DNA of 64,000 bases from NCBI GenBank assembly GCA_045046905.1, contig JASFYU010000041.1:1-64000 (forward strand). Direction: 5' to 3'. The position numbers and the translations under genes are program-made. The stretch comes from JASFYU01 sp045046905 (GTDB taxonomy: Bacteria; Bacteroidota; Bacteroidia; Flavobacteriales; Flavobacteriaceae). This document shows, in pieces, positions 26,216 through 35,282 of the stretch; position 1 is the stretch's first letter; each line of letters begins with the position of its first letter. A model generated the notes under the pieces. It was not told the origin of the DNA, ran no database searches, and was given only the letters and a program-made list of their open reading frames with translations.

Positions 26216-27241
26216 ATGGATAACGAAACCATTTACATCCTTGCCATAGAATCTTCATGTGATGACACCTCGGCAGCAGTTTTGTGCAACAACAAAACCC
26301 TTAGCAATGTGGTAGCCACCCAAAAAATACATGAGGAATACGGGGGTGTTGTACCCGAGCTTGCCTCAAGGGCACACCAACAAAATATTGTTCCTGTTGT
26401 GCACCAAGCATTGATGAAAGCAAATATCGACAAAAAACAATTATCCGCCATAGCTTTTACAAGAGGACCTGGCCTTATGGGCTCTTTATTGGTAGGAATT
26501 TCTTTTGCCAAGTCCTTAGCACTAGGATTAGGTATTCCGCTAATCGAGGTAAATCATATGCAAGCCCATATTCTGGCCCATTTTATCGATGAGGATATTA
26601 ATCAAAAACCAGTATTTCCATTTTTAGCCATGACCATTAGCGGCGGACACACCCAAATTGTATTGGTGAAAGATTATTTTGAAATGGAAATTTTGGGCGA
26701 AACCTTAGATGATGCCGTTGGCGAAGCCTTTGATAAAAGTGGTAAAATTCTAGGATTAACCTACCCCGGTGGACCACTGGTAGATAAATACGCACAGTTG
26801 GGAAACCCAAAAGCCTTTCCTTTTCCGAAACCAAAGGTCGACGGACTCAACTTTAGCTTTAGTGGTCTAAAAACAAGTATCCTTTATTTTGTGCAGAGGG
26901 AAACTAAAAAGAACCCTAACTTCATATCTGAAAACTTGAATGATATCTGCGCCTCGATACAATACACCATTGTTGCGATTTTGATGGATAAGTTAAAACG
27001 GGCAGTCGAACAGACAGGAATAAAACAGATTGCTATTGGCGGAGGGGTCTCGGCAAATTCAGGCATCAGAAAGGCATTGAAAAATGCAGAGGAAACACTG
27101 GGCTGGAAGACTTATGTTCCTAAATTCGAATATTGTACTGATAATGCCGCCATGATCGGCATCGTGGGTTACCTAAAATACAAGCAAAAGAATTTTACAT
27201 CTCAAAACATTACGGCAAAACCGCGATATAAGATTAACTAA
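26216..27241 (+). CDS. tsaD: tRNA N6-threonylcarbamoyladenosine transferase
   Basis: A 341-aa cytosolic enzyme that, with TsaB and TsaE, transfers threonylcarbamoyl to A37 of ANN-decoding tRNAs. ASKHA fold: LAIESSCDDTSAAVLCNN at the start, the metal-binding NHMQAHILAHF (HxxxH), SGGHTQIVLV, and GGVSANSGIRKAL. The ATG at 26216 is preferred over the longer open frame from 26177, because the extension is out of line with the family start and would overlap the promoter. Full length. It is normally followed by rsmE, as here, but with a 337-nt gap containing a gene fragment. Confidence 0.95.
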   Translation: MDNETIYILAIESSCDDTSAAVLCNNKTLSNVVATQKIHEEYGGVVPELASRAHQQNIVPVVHQALMKANIDKKQLSAIAFTRGPGLMGSLLVGISFAKSLALGLGIPLIEVNHMQAHILAHFIDEDINQKPVFPFLAMTISGGHTQIVLVKDYFEMEILGETLDDAVGEAFDKSGKILGLTYPGGPLVDKYAQLGNPKAFPFPKPKVDGLNFSFSGLKTSILYFVQRETKKNPNFISENLNDICASIQYTIVAILMDKLKRAVEQTGIKQIAIGGGVSANSGIRKALKNAEETLGWKTYVPKFEYCTDNAAMIGIVGYLKYKQKNFTSQNITAKPRYKIN

Positions 27242-27434
27242 TTGCAAAATTGGTTAGAACTCGGCATGAAGCATGAAAAAAGTGAATTGTAAATTAGCCC
27301 AGACACATACCGCTTTATGGTTTTTTTTTAAATATGAGCTACAACTAGCCTTTATCGCCATCTTTTTTATAGGTAGTCAAGGTCATTCGTAAAATTCATG
27401 AACGAAAAAATTCCCCAGTATCTGGTCTTTCTCT

Positions 27435-27575
27435 TCTCCGCGTATTGCAGATTTGAATAATGATAATGTCGGTGATATTATATTAGGGGCCGGTAAAGAA
27501 GAGTTTAAGGCCTGCTCCTGCGCCGTTATTGCTATAGACGGAAAAATGGTAGTATTGAACACTAAACAGAAGTAA
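27435..27575 (+). pseudogene. Fragment of a PQQ-like / FG-GAP beta-propeller protein gene
   Basis: One frame encodes SPRIADLNNDNVGDIILG, then AGKEEFKACSCAVIAIDGK, then a stop 3 nt before rsmE. This is the N-terminal blade of a large propeller family in Bacteroidota with DLNNDGxxDIxxGAG calcium-loop repeats and VIALDGKTG. Only about 46 codons survive. The 194 nt between tsaD and the fragment has no recognisable coding content, so the gene appears to be a remnant left after deletion. Confidence 0.6.
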
Positions 27576-27578
27576 AAC

Positions 27579-28286
27579 ATGCAATTATTTTATAACCACA
27601 CACTTGATACTAGCGTTTCACAATTTACTTTTCCTGTCGAGGAAAGTAGACATATCATAAAAGTGCTCCGAAAAAAGGAAGGTGACTTGGTACAGATTAC
27701 CAACGGTAAAGGGTATTTGTTCAAGGCCAAGATTTTAATCGCAGACGTAAAAAAATGCAAGACCGAAATTATCTCAGTGACCAAAAAACATCAAAAAATG
27801 CATTGGTTGCACATGGTGGTCGCACCGACCAAAAACAACGATCGTTATGAATGGTTTCTTGAAAAGGCCACTGAAATTGGCGTACATGAAATCACACCAA
27901 TTATTTGTGAACGTTCTGAACGCAAAGTGGTAAAAATCGAACGCATGCAAAAAGTCATTCAATCTGCAATGAAGCAATCACTGCAGACCTATCTACCAAA
28001 ATTAAACCCGCCAATTTCCTATAAAGATTTTTTAGCACAGCCCTTAGAAGCACTGCTTTTTATTGCACATTGTGAGAAAGATGAAAAAATGGAACTGAAG
28101 AGACGCGTGGCCCCTGATAAGAACATCACTATTCTTATAGGACCGGAAGGCGATTTTTCACATACCGAAATTAAAATGGCGTACGAGAAGGGGTTTTTGC
28201 CCATTTCATTAGGTCAAAACCGTCTTCGTACCGAAACCGCGGCGTTGGTGGCCTGTACTACCGTAAATATGATTAATAACGGCTGA
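27579..28286 (+). CDS. rsmE: 16S rRNA (uracil-1498-N3)-methyltransferase
   Basis: A 235-aa SPOUT-class methyltransferase modifying U1498 of 16S rRNA. N-terminal PUA-like domain (HIIKVLRKKEGDLVQITNG), then the SPOUT domain with KATEIGVHEITPIICERSER, and the trefoil-knot SAM site ILIGPEGDFSHTEI and LGQNRLRTETAAL. Complete. It begins 3 nt after the stop of the propeller fragment, so its original promoter may have been lost or reshaped. Confidence 0.95.
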   Translation: MQLFYNHTLDTSVSQFTFPVEESRHIIKVLRKKEGDLVQITNGKGYLFKAKILIADVKKCKTEIISVTKKHQKMHWLHMVVAPTKNNDRYEWFLEKATEIGVHEITPIICERSERKVVKIERMQKVIQSAMKQSLQTYLPKLNPPISYKDFLAQPLEALLFIAHCEKDEKMELKRRVAPDKNITILIGPEGDFSHTEIKMAYEKGFLPISLGQNRLRTETAALVACTTVNMINNG

Positions 28287-28551
28287 ACTGGAATGGAACA
28301 CCATAAATATAAGTGAATCAAAATCAATTTGCTTTTTCCTTGCCAAAGATGATATGACTGTTCAGGAGCTGGGTACATTCATTAGTTTTGGTCGACTAAC
28401 CGATGAAGTCTAATGAACTGCCTTTAGCCAAGGCATTTCTTTATTCCTGACCATTTTGTAAGAAGGTGAGGATAATAAAAAAATTCATAATTAAGAAACG
28501 TTATTTTAACATTGGTATTAGAGATTTGTAACAGACAAAAATTAAAACCTA
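28287..28551. other. Intergenic stretch with decayed sequence of unknown origin
   Basis: No intact gene is seen in these 265 nt. A short plus-strand frame reading KSICFFLAKDDMTVQELGTF then ISFGRLTDEV and a stop looks protein-like but is not recognised and has no start. It may be a gene remnant. The sequence marks the left edge of the phosphate module that separates rsmE from the DUF4159 gene. Confidence 0.4.
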
Positions 28552-28915
28552 ATGAAATTACAAAGATTAGCCTTATGACTACTCTTAGCGTTCTCCTTTT
28601 TATCATTTTCCCAAGAAACAAATGCAGCACAATTTGGCAAAGGCTTGTTTAAGCTTTATTGGTAAAGAAAGTACGTGAAGCATGAAAATTGGATTGATCC
28701 AGAACAAAATTTTCTAGTACGTAGAGCTCGACTAAAATTCATGGGTTTGCTTATATCTCCAAGGATAAATACAAATTAGAGCCTGGTTTATCCAATCGCG
28801 ATATATCAAGAGCATCTGCCTTTACAAGTAACGTCTCAAGGTATATATTAGTTGCAGTTGTCATGTGGGCTTTTTATAAAAATTTTGAACTTTGAGTTGA
28901 CCAGACTAAACTACC

Positions 28916-28939
28916 AACCTGAGTTCGACCTAAGATTTA
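28916..28939 (+). repeat. Palindromic repeat family B, half copy within porin pseudogene
   Basis: AACCTGAGTTCGACCTAAGA followed by TTTA, i.e. the left arm of the family B palindrome without its partner. It stands exactly where about 25 codons of the porin are missing (after the TKLP-like segment and before FNLDRDMG), so the repeat replaced coding sequence. Confidence 0.7.
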
Positions 28940-29099
28940 ATCTTGATCGTGATATGGGCATTCAACTTAGGTGCCATTTTAAGCTTTTGAATAAAAAATT
29001 TATTGAAACCGACTATGCCCGAGGCAGAGCCATAGGGGCATTTCGCCAGTTTCATTTTGACCTTAGGTCCAAAAACCGAAATTTGGTATTGTACCTCAG

Positions 29100-29145
29100 C
29101 CGGAACTGCAAAAAGGAAGTTCCGGGCCTGACTGCGGTAGGCAGG
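29100..29145 (+). repeat. Family A palindrome core plus adjacent hairpin, within porin pseudogene
   Basis: CCGGAACT (29100-29107) pairs with AGTTCCGG (29118-29125), and immediately after it CCTGACTGCGGTAGGCAGG (29127-29145) matches the core of the ~70-bp dispersed element. Both are inside an ~190-nt stretch (about 29017-29206) that has no counterpart in the porin reading frame. The family A flanks are not evident here. Confidence 0.55.
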
Positions 29146-29931
29146 CTCTACCAAGGAGAGGTAAATCGGAAACCCCGAGCCAGAACCTAGGGGAATTCTT
29201 TTTGATTAAATTCTCGGTCCTAGAGAAACTCGAAATCTCACAAGGAGAAGGAAGAAACGTGACCAAAAGAAATATTGGAAATCACCAATATACCGTTCGT
29301 TTAGAACTTTTTTCATTCGGTAAGTTTGCGAGTAAAGGAGAATATATCGGTAGTGACCATAAAAGAGAGACAACACCTAAGTCAATGTTGGCTGCAACGT
29401 AAGACAGAAATCAAAATGCAGTGAAAAACAGAAGCAATCAAGAATCTTAAATGGCTAATGATACTGGTTTTTACGAAACCAATATCAACACCTTCTTTTT
29501 TGATGGTATGTTCAAATATCATGGTTTTTCATTTATGTGGGAATATGCAAATAGAGATGCTGACGACCCAATTGCAATAGCATCAGATGCCGCTGAGACA
29601 GGAGATGTAGTCCGGGTAGGTGACGGTCTGAATCTTCAAGCCGGTCTCTTATTGACTAAATATTGGGAGGTTTCTTAACGCTATACGAATATTAATCTCG
29701 ATGATAGAACAGGAAGAAATGCCGAAACTAAGCATACTTTCGGAGTATCAAAATATATCGTCGGACATAAACTAAAAGTACAATCAGATATAAGTTTGTT
29801 CAACGTTACGGGAAGTAACAATCAATTAATGTATAGATTACAATTAGATGTTCATTTTTTATTGACCTTTGTCATGTTTTTTATGATTACTTATAATCAT
29901 CTTTATATTCTTTACCAACCAATTATAGCTT

Positions 29932-32199
29932 ATGGATAATATTTACTTTTTAATGATAATTGCGCTAGCCGTTTTGGCAATCGTAGATCTTGTAGTGGGT
30001 GTTAGTAATGATGCCGTCAATTTTTTAAATTCCGCACTGGGATCTAAAGCCATTTCATTTAAAACCATCATGATTATTGCCAGTTTAGGTATTTTCTGTG
30101 GTGCGATTTTCTCAAGTGGGCTTATGGAAGTTGCAAGAAAAGGAATATTTGTACCTAGTGAGTTTATGTTTAGTGAAATCATGATTATTTTCATGGCAGT
30201 CATGATTACTGATATACTTTTACTCGATTTTTTCAATACTCTAGGTATGCCAACCTCAACTACAGTTTCAATTGTATTTGAATTATTAGGTGCAGCCGTA
30301 GCAATAGCCCTGATTAAAATTGGCGCTGCTGGAGGTTCTTTCTCTGAGGTCGTGAATTATATCAATACAAGCAAGGCATCAGAAATCATATTAGGAATAT
30401 TGCTTTCGGTAATCGTTGCATTTTCTGTAGGTGCAATTATACAATTTATTTCTCGACTGTTACTCTCTTTTGATTTTGAAAGAAAAGCTAAATGGGTAGG
30501 AGCTCTATTTGGAGGTTTCGCATTAGCGGCCATTACTTATTTTATCTTTATCAAAGGATTGAAGGGCACCGAGTATTATGCCGAAATCAAACCTATGATT
30601 GAAGGTAAAACCATTATCATTGTCACCATTAGTTTTCTAATTTGGACATTGTTATCCTATATATTTGTTTCCGTATTAAAAAAGAACATCTACATCCTCA
30701 TTATTTTGGTAGGAACTTTTGCCCTTGCATTGGCGTTTGCTGGTAATGATTTAGTGAATTTTATTGGCGTACCAATTGCAGCGTTTCAATCCTATGATGC
30801 TTGGGTCGATTCGGGTGTACCCGCTACCGAATTCGCGATGGATGTACTAGGAAACAAAGTGCCGACACCTACATTTTTTCTGCTCTTAGCTGGTTTGGTG
30901 ATGGTACTTACTTTATGGTTTTCAAGCAAGGCTAAAAACGTTGTTAAGACTTCTATAGATCTTTCTAGTCAAGGTGTAACTCAAGAACGGTTTAATCCCA
31001 ACTTTCTATCAAGAAATTTAGTGCGATTTACAATTTTGATATCTAAATATACCGCCACTGTAATTCCAAATTCAATTCAAGCAAAAATTGATAGTCAATT
31101 TAAAAAACCTTTCATAGGACTTTCTAAAGGCACAACACATGAACTGCCCGCATTTGATTTGGTTAGGGCTGCTGTCAACTTAATGGTCGCAAGTGTCTTG
31201 ATTTCTATTGCCACTTCAATGAAATTACCACTTTCAACTACCTATGTAACCTTTATGGTTGCAATGGGTTCTTCTTTAGCTGATAGAGCTTGGGGAAGTG
31301 AAAGTGCGGTATATAGGGTTGCTGGAGTACTTAATGTTATTGGCGGATGGTTTTTCACTGCTATTTGTGCTTTTATTGCTGCAGGTGCTGTTGCCTATTT
31401 AATTCATTTGGGCGGTGGCACCATGATTGCCATACTATTATTATTAGCAACACTTCTACTCGCTAGAAACTACATAAAACATACCCAGAAAACCCGTGAG
31501 GTAAAAGCAGAAGACAGCTTAAACAAAGCTGAAAGCAAATCAATTCACGGGGTTATTGAGGAAAGTGCCGACAATATCTCAAAGGCTTTAAAAAGGGTAA
31601 GTAAAATAAACCAAATTACCATCAATGGTCTGATAAACCAAGATTTGGATGCCCTTAAAAAAGCTAAAAACACGGTTGTTAAGTTAGAGAATGAGATTGA
31701 AGAATTACAAAATGACATTTTCTACTTTATCAAGGATTTAGATGATTCCTATATGGGTGCCAGTAAGTTTTATATAGATGTTATAGGCAGCATACAAGAT
31801 GTAGCGCAATCCTCAAGCTTAATTGTAAAAGTGAGTCATAAACACGTACATAACAATCATAAGGCCTTAAAGAAAAAACAAGCCGAAGAATTATTAGATA
31901 TCAATAATAAACTGGTACACCTTTTTGGTGAAATAAGGGTGATTTTTGATACGCGTAATTTCGATGCAATTGTACCAGGTATTATTGAAGAAAAACAAAA
32001 TTTATTAAGAAGCGTTCAAGAATCGATACAAAAACAAGTCATACGTACAAGAACAGAAGAGTCAAGTCCTAAAAACACAACACTATACTTCAGTATATTA
32101 TTAGAGACTCAAGATTTGATTAAGGCGAATATGAACATACTCAATTTATATTTTGAAGAACATAATAACACAAATATGAGCAAAGAACTGACTGAGTGA
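29932..32199 (+). CDS. Pit-family inorganic phosphate transporter with cytoplasmic C-terminal domain
   Basis: A 755-aa inner-membrane protein of the PHO4/PiT family (cation-coupled phosphate symport). The two inverted signature motifs are GVSNDAVNFLNSALGSKAI at ~23-41 and AGNDLVNFIGVPIA near 277. About ten to twelve hydrophobic segments span residues 1-490. The remaining ~250 residues are charged and helical (KRVSKINQITINGLINQDLD, FYFIKDLDDSYMG) and look like a PhoU/DUF47-type four-helix regulator, a common extension in Bacteroidota. It follows the decayed porin gene and ends at a bidirectional terminator shared with the convergent Na/Pi transporter. Confidence 0.92.
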   Translation: MDNIYFLMIIALAVLAIVDLVVGVSNDAVNFLNSALGSKAISFKTIMIIASLGIFCGAIFSSGLMEVARKGIFVPSEFMFSEIMIIFMAVMITDILLLDFFNTLGMPTSTTVSIVFELLGAAVAIALIKIGAAGGSFSEVVNYINTSKASEIILGILLSVIVAFSVGAIIQFISRLLLSFDFERKAKWVGALFGGFALAAITYFIFIKGLKGTEYYAEIKPMIEGKTIIIVTISFLIWTLLSYIFVSVLKKNIYILIILVGTFALALAFAGNDLVNFIGVPIAAFQSYDAWVDSGVPATEFAMDVLGNKVPTPTFFLLLAGLVMVLTLWFSSKAKNVVKTSIDLSSQGVTQERFNPNFLSRNLVRFTILISKYTATVIPNSIQAKIDSQFKKPFIGLSKGTTHELPAFDLVRAAVNLMVASVLISIATSMKLPLSTTYVTFMVAMGSSLADRAWGSESAVYRVAGVLNVIGGWFFTAICAFIAAGAVAYLIHLGGGTMIAILLLLATLLLARNYIKHTQKTREVKAEDSLNKAESKSIHGVIEESADNISKALKRVSKINQITINGLINQDLDALKKAKNTVVKLENEIEELQNDIFYFIKDLDDSYMGASKFYIDVIGSIQDVAQSSSLIVKVSHKHVHNNHKALKKKQAEELLDINNKLVHLFGEIRVIFDTRNFDAIVPGIIEEKQNLLRSVQESIQKQVIRTRTEESSPKNTTLYFSILLETQDLIKANMNILNLYFEEHNNTNMSKELTE

Positions 32200-32214
32200 A
32201 AAAAGTTTTTTGAG

Positions 32215-32250
32215 CAAAAAAAAGGCACTTAACTAAAGTGCCTTTTTTTA
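32215..32250. terminator. Bidirectional rho-independent terminator
   Basis: A-run, then AAAGGCACTT (32221-32230), a 5-nt loop, AAGTGCCTTT (32236-32245) and a T-run. It is placed between two convergent phosphate transporter genes and can serve both strands. Confidence 0.9.
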
Positions 32251-34008
32251 TTTCCCATTTTCCAATAAAGTATCTTTTTCACCATAAAGCAATTCTGCTA
32301 CCTCAATCAACTTCTTAATCATATCATTTACATTGGTATAATCATTAAAAAGTGATGAAGCAGTCTTTGCAGATATTAAATCTTGCCGAATTAACTTATC
32401 TATTGATTTATTACTTTGGCGAATATTCTCTTTGGCCTCTTTTTTTAACTGATTTAATTTGTCAGCATAATCATCTGTGTTATCCGCTTTTCTAAATAAA
32501 TAAATTACTCTTAATACCTTGGTCATTTTTCTTCTAAAACCATCATAAACTTTAGATAAATGTTTATTATCAAGATCCATTGACAAGGTCAAATTCTTGT
32601 TTAATTCACGAACGTCTTTGATGATTTCCACCATTTTACGGTTTGCCGTTTTTATATCAGTAATTGCATTATTCTGATTCTTATTAAGATTCAAAGTATT
32701 TTGAGCCATTGTGGCATATTTTAAAATTTCACCATAAATCGACTTAACCTTTTTATAATACAGGTCTTCAACATCTACCTGCATATCTTTATTTGATTTC
32801 TTTACTATTTTCTTTATTTTCTTACCCGATTTAATATCCTCTCTATGAATATTCAACCCATGCGCTACAATCTCAAAAATTGCATTTTTATAAAGGTATT
32901 TTGATTCATTAATTAAGGTTGCTATTGCCGTACTAGGAAACTTTAATACTGCATTATTCAAGAATTTGGGCTCATCAATATCCTTTTCACCTTCTTCCTT
33001 GATTACTCGCATCAATAATTTCTCTATTTTTTTTATAAAAGGTATCATTATCAATACTCCAAGAACATTAAAAATGGTATGAAACATAGCCAATTTTAAT
33101 GTGAAATCGGTAGCTGATATATGGAAAAATTCTGATAGGGTGTTTACTAAATTTACCAGTGGGTAAATAAATGATAAGGCAACCAAACCGGTAACAATGT
33201 TAAAAATAAAATGTCCTCCAGCAAGACGTTTACCTGCAGCATTAGAACTTAACGATCCAAGCACAGCAGTAATAGTAGTACCTACATTTGCACCGATTGC
33301 TAATGCCAATGCATTTTCATATTCAATTTGCCCCGCTGATAAGGCAGTTAAAATCAATGCCAAAGTTGCACTACTTGATTGCAAAATCGTAGTAATTACA
33401 ATTCCTAAGCCCGTATACACAATAACACCTAAAAAACCTGGAATCGCATATTCAGTTAAATCAATATACTCTTTAAATACATCAAAACCTTCTTTCATAT
33501 AATGAATACCCAGGAAGAAAAAACCCAATCCGGCTAAGACATTTCCAACACCCTTTAATGATATGTTTTTTTGAAAAGAAAAAATAATTCCAAAAACCAA
33601 CATTGGCATTGCAAGAGCAGATATCTTAATTTTTAAGCCAAAGCCAGCTACTAACCAAGCCGTGGCTGTTGTTCCAATATTAGCTCCAAAAATTAAACCC
33701 AGCCCACCGGATAAACTAATTAATCCTGCACTGATAAATGAAATTGTAATGACTGAAACCAAAGAACTTGATTGAATCATCGCGGTCACAAAAGCACCAA
33801 CTGATATGCTTTTATAGAGTTTATCGGTAGCTTTTTTTAATAGATTACGAAGCGGCCCCTTTGTAAATACTTTGAAACCCTGCTCAAGCATAATCATGCC
33901 AAATAGCAAAATTGCCACTCCGGCAGCTATTGTTTTAAAATTGGGGTTAAAAAAGAGAATTACAGCTAATGCAATTAAAAAAATAAATAATAATGACCTT
34001 TTGAACAT
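32248..34008 (-). CDS. NptA-type Na/Pi cotransporter with C-terminal PhoU-like domain
   Basis: A 586-aa inner-membrane protein. The family's two QSSS repeats are present: QSSSLVSVITISFISAGL at ~78 followed by GANIGTTATAWLV, and QSSSATLALILTALSAGQ at ~210 followed by GANVGTTITAVLGS. Residues ~340-586 are helical and charged and resemble PhoU (KKVKSIYGEILKYATMAQNT). It would import or export phosphate with sodium. It is convergent with the Pit transporter gene, and together they form a two-transporter phosphate module. The stop overlaps the edge of the shared terminator. Confidence 0.92.
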   Translation of the reverse strand: MFKRSLLFIFLIALAVILFFNPNFKTIAAGVAILLFGMIMLEQGFKVFTKGPLRNLLKKATDKLYKSISVGAFVTAMIQSSSLVSVITISFISAGLISLSGGLGLIFGANIGTTATAWLVAGFGLKIKISALAMPMLVFGIIFSFQKNISLKGVGNVLAGLGFFFLGIHYMKEGFDVFKEYIDLTEYAIPGFLGVIVYTGLGIVITTILQSSSATLALILTALSAGQIEYENALALAIGANVGTTITAVLGSLSSNAAGKRLAGGHFIFNIVTGLVALSFIYPLVNLVNTLSEFFHISATDFTLKLAMFHTIFNVLGVLIMIPFIKKIEKLLMRVIKEEGEKDIDEPKFLNNAVLKFPSTAIATLINESKYLYKNAIFEIVAHGLNIHREDIKSGKKIKKIVKKSNKDMQVDVEDLYYKKVKSIYGEILKYATMAQNTLNLNKNQNNAITDIKTANRKMVEIIKDVRELNKNLTLSMDLDNKHLSKVYDGFRRKMTKVLRVIYLFRKADNTDDYADKLNQLKKEAKENIRQSNKSIDKLIRQDLISAKTASSLFNDYTNVNDMIKKLIEVAELLYGEKDTLLENGK

Positions 34009-34393
34009 ACTCTAATTCGCTTTAGCTCTCATAACCGAAACCTTCCTAAGAGGAGCGTAATCAATGCCTCCTTTAGGCGTCTACTTAGAAGTATGACCTA
34101 TCTAAAATATAGCCTAGTAGTGTTGGTGGCACCTAGTTTGGTTTGTTAAATTATTGTAAATGTAAGTAATTCATAAGTAAATTAAAATAGATAAAAATAC
34201 CAAAGAGGGGAAAGACCTAAGCGTGCTGAAAATCAGGAATATACAACTTAATATTTCCTTAACTTAATGACATTGGGGGCAAGACAGCCTTTGCCGTCAG
34301 GCAGGCCCTGGAGACATAAATGAAAACAAAGTTTGCCATTTCAATCAAGACCCGATAGCTATCACCAGGTTAAACCCAGCGGTGAGAATAAAA
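34009..34393. other. 385-nt intergenic region with a partial family A core
   Basis: No gene was found. The only clear structure is GCCTTTGCCGTCAGGCAGGC (34287-34306), a degenerate match to the family A palindrome on the minus strand. The rest is A+T-rich and presumably carries the promoter of the Na/Pi transporter gene, although no good TAnnTTTG box was seen on the minus strand. Confidence 0.45.
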
Positions 34394-34431
34394 AAGCCCC
34401 TTTGTTACACACAAAAAATAACAAGGGGCTT
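34394..34431 (-). terminator. Intrinsic terminator of the DUF1223 gene
   Basis: AAGCCCCTTTGTTA (34394-34407) pairs with TAACAAGGGGCTT (34419-34431) with one bulge. On the minus strand it follows the DUF1223 stop by 17 nt and is followed by a T-run (TTTTTATTCTC). Confidence 0.85.
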
Positions 34432-34448
34432 AAACAACAAACACTATT

Positions 34449-35237
34449 TTATCTGATTATCACCTTTTTGGCGGCGGCCGTAATATTGTAATCATCATCC
34501 TCTACAACTAACACCAGCCGTATTTTTTCTTGGTCGCCTACAATTTCAGGAATAAAAATAAAGTCAGAACCCCTTTCATCATTCAGGGAAATTGATTTTT
34601 CGGCCACTACTATATTACTGTTGACCAAAATTCTATTTCTGTTCTCACCTCGTCTCACCTCAGTAGTACGCTTATCCAACACCAGCACCGCCCTCAGATT
34701 TTTGCCTTCGATACTCCCTAAAACCGTATAATCGAAGAGCAGACGGTCGTCATTACCGCTACTATTCGTAATCGTTACTTTGTTGGCCGATCTTTGTTTT
34801 TTACCCATATACACGGCATTGTAAATCTTTTCAGCATTGGAACCCACAAAATGCGTTTTACCATTGACCACCAGCTGCGGCGTATAATTACTTTTACTGT
34901 GAAATTTTAGATTGTATTCTCGTTGTTTCTTAGTAAACAGGGCATTGCTAAAAGGGTCTTCCCATCCTATATAATTCCAATAATCAACATGATACGACAG
35001 TACAAAAACATCTTCGGGGTACTTCTTCTTCACTGTATTCAACAAGGCATCGGCAGGAGGACAACTAGAGCATCCTTGAGAGGTGAACAGCTCTAATACA
35101 ACAATGGGCGCAAAGGTTTCAGCCTCCTTTAAAAAGGCTGTATGGCTGCTCTCCTGGTCCTTATGCAAATGTGTGTTAAACGCCATGGCAGCCATTCCTA
35201 TTACAACTATTGCGCAAATAAGAATTCTTTTGTACAT
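34449..35237 (-). CDS. DUF1223 thioredoxin-like secreted protein
   Basis: 262 aa. An N-terminal signal or anchor (ILICAIVVIGMAAMAFN) precedes a DUF1223 domain: VVLELFTSQGCSSCPPADALL with a CxxC pair, YHVDYWNYIGWEDPFSN, and YTPQLVVNGKTHFVGSN, which has the cis-Pro position of thioredoxin folds. The C-terminal ~90 residues form a beta-rich extension (KNLRAVLVLDKRTTEVRRGE). A periplasmic redox role is inferred from the CSSC pair; no substrate is known for the family. It is divergent from the DUF4159 gene with 45 nt between them. Confidence 0.88.
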   Translation of the reverse strand: MYKRILICAIVVIGMAAMAFNTHLHKDQESSHTAFLKEAETFAPIVVLELFTSQGCSSCPPADALLNTVKKKYPEDVFVLSYHVDYWNYIGWEDPFSNALFTKKQREYNLKFHSKSNYTPQLVVNGKTHFVGSNAEKIYNAVYMGKKQRSANKVTITNSSGNDDRLLFDYTVLGSIEGKNLRAVLVLDKRTTEVRRGENRNRILVNSNIVVAEKSISLNDERGSDFIFIPEIVGDQEKIRLVLVVEDDDYNITAAAKKVIIR

Positions 35238-35246
35238 GATTATCCT

Positions 35247-35254
35247 TAAATTTG
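35247..35254 (+). promoter_or_regulatory. Possible -7 box for the DUF4159 gene
   Basis: TAAATTTG matches the TAnnTTTG consensus 28 nt upstream of the ATG at 35283. The nearest upstream TTG (35230-35232) leaves a 14-nt spacer, shorter than usual, so the assignment is tentative. Confidence 0.35.
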
Positions 35255-35282
35255 ATTCACTATCAATTTAGTTCGTTCGAAT

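Larger units (their letters stand above)
28552..29862 (+). pseudogene. Decayed phosphate-selective porin (OprO/OprP type)
   Basis: The start MKLQRLAL (ATG 28552) is cut by a TGA, but the remaining signal sequence LLLAFSFLSFSQETNAAQFG is recognisable. Later segments in changing frames are porin-like: FLVRRARLKF, WAFYKNFEL, FNLDRDMGIQLR, SQGEGRNVTKRNIGNHQYT, MANDTGFYETNINTFFFDGM, GDGLNLQAGLL, SKYIVGHKLKVQSDISLFNV and a final YRLQLDVHF. At least five stops or frameshifts interrupt it, and two repeat insertions (28916-28939 and ~29017-29206) lie within. The intact family sits in the outer membrane and passes phosphate. Its place immediately upstream of the Pit transporter gene fits that role. Confidence 0.85.

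Noticed and set aside
28852..29190. A 112-codon open frame and an antisense 74-codon frame
   Set aside because: Both lie across the decayed porin and its repeat insertion; the plus-strand frame contains porin fragments and repeat sequence, not a separate gene.
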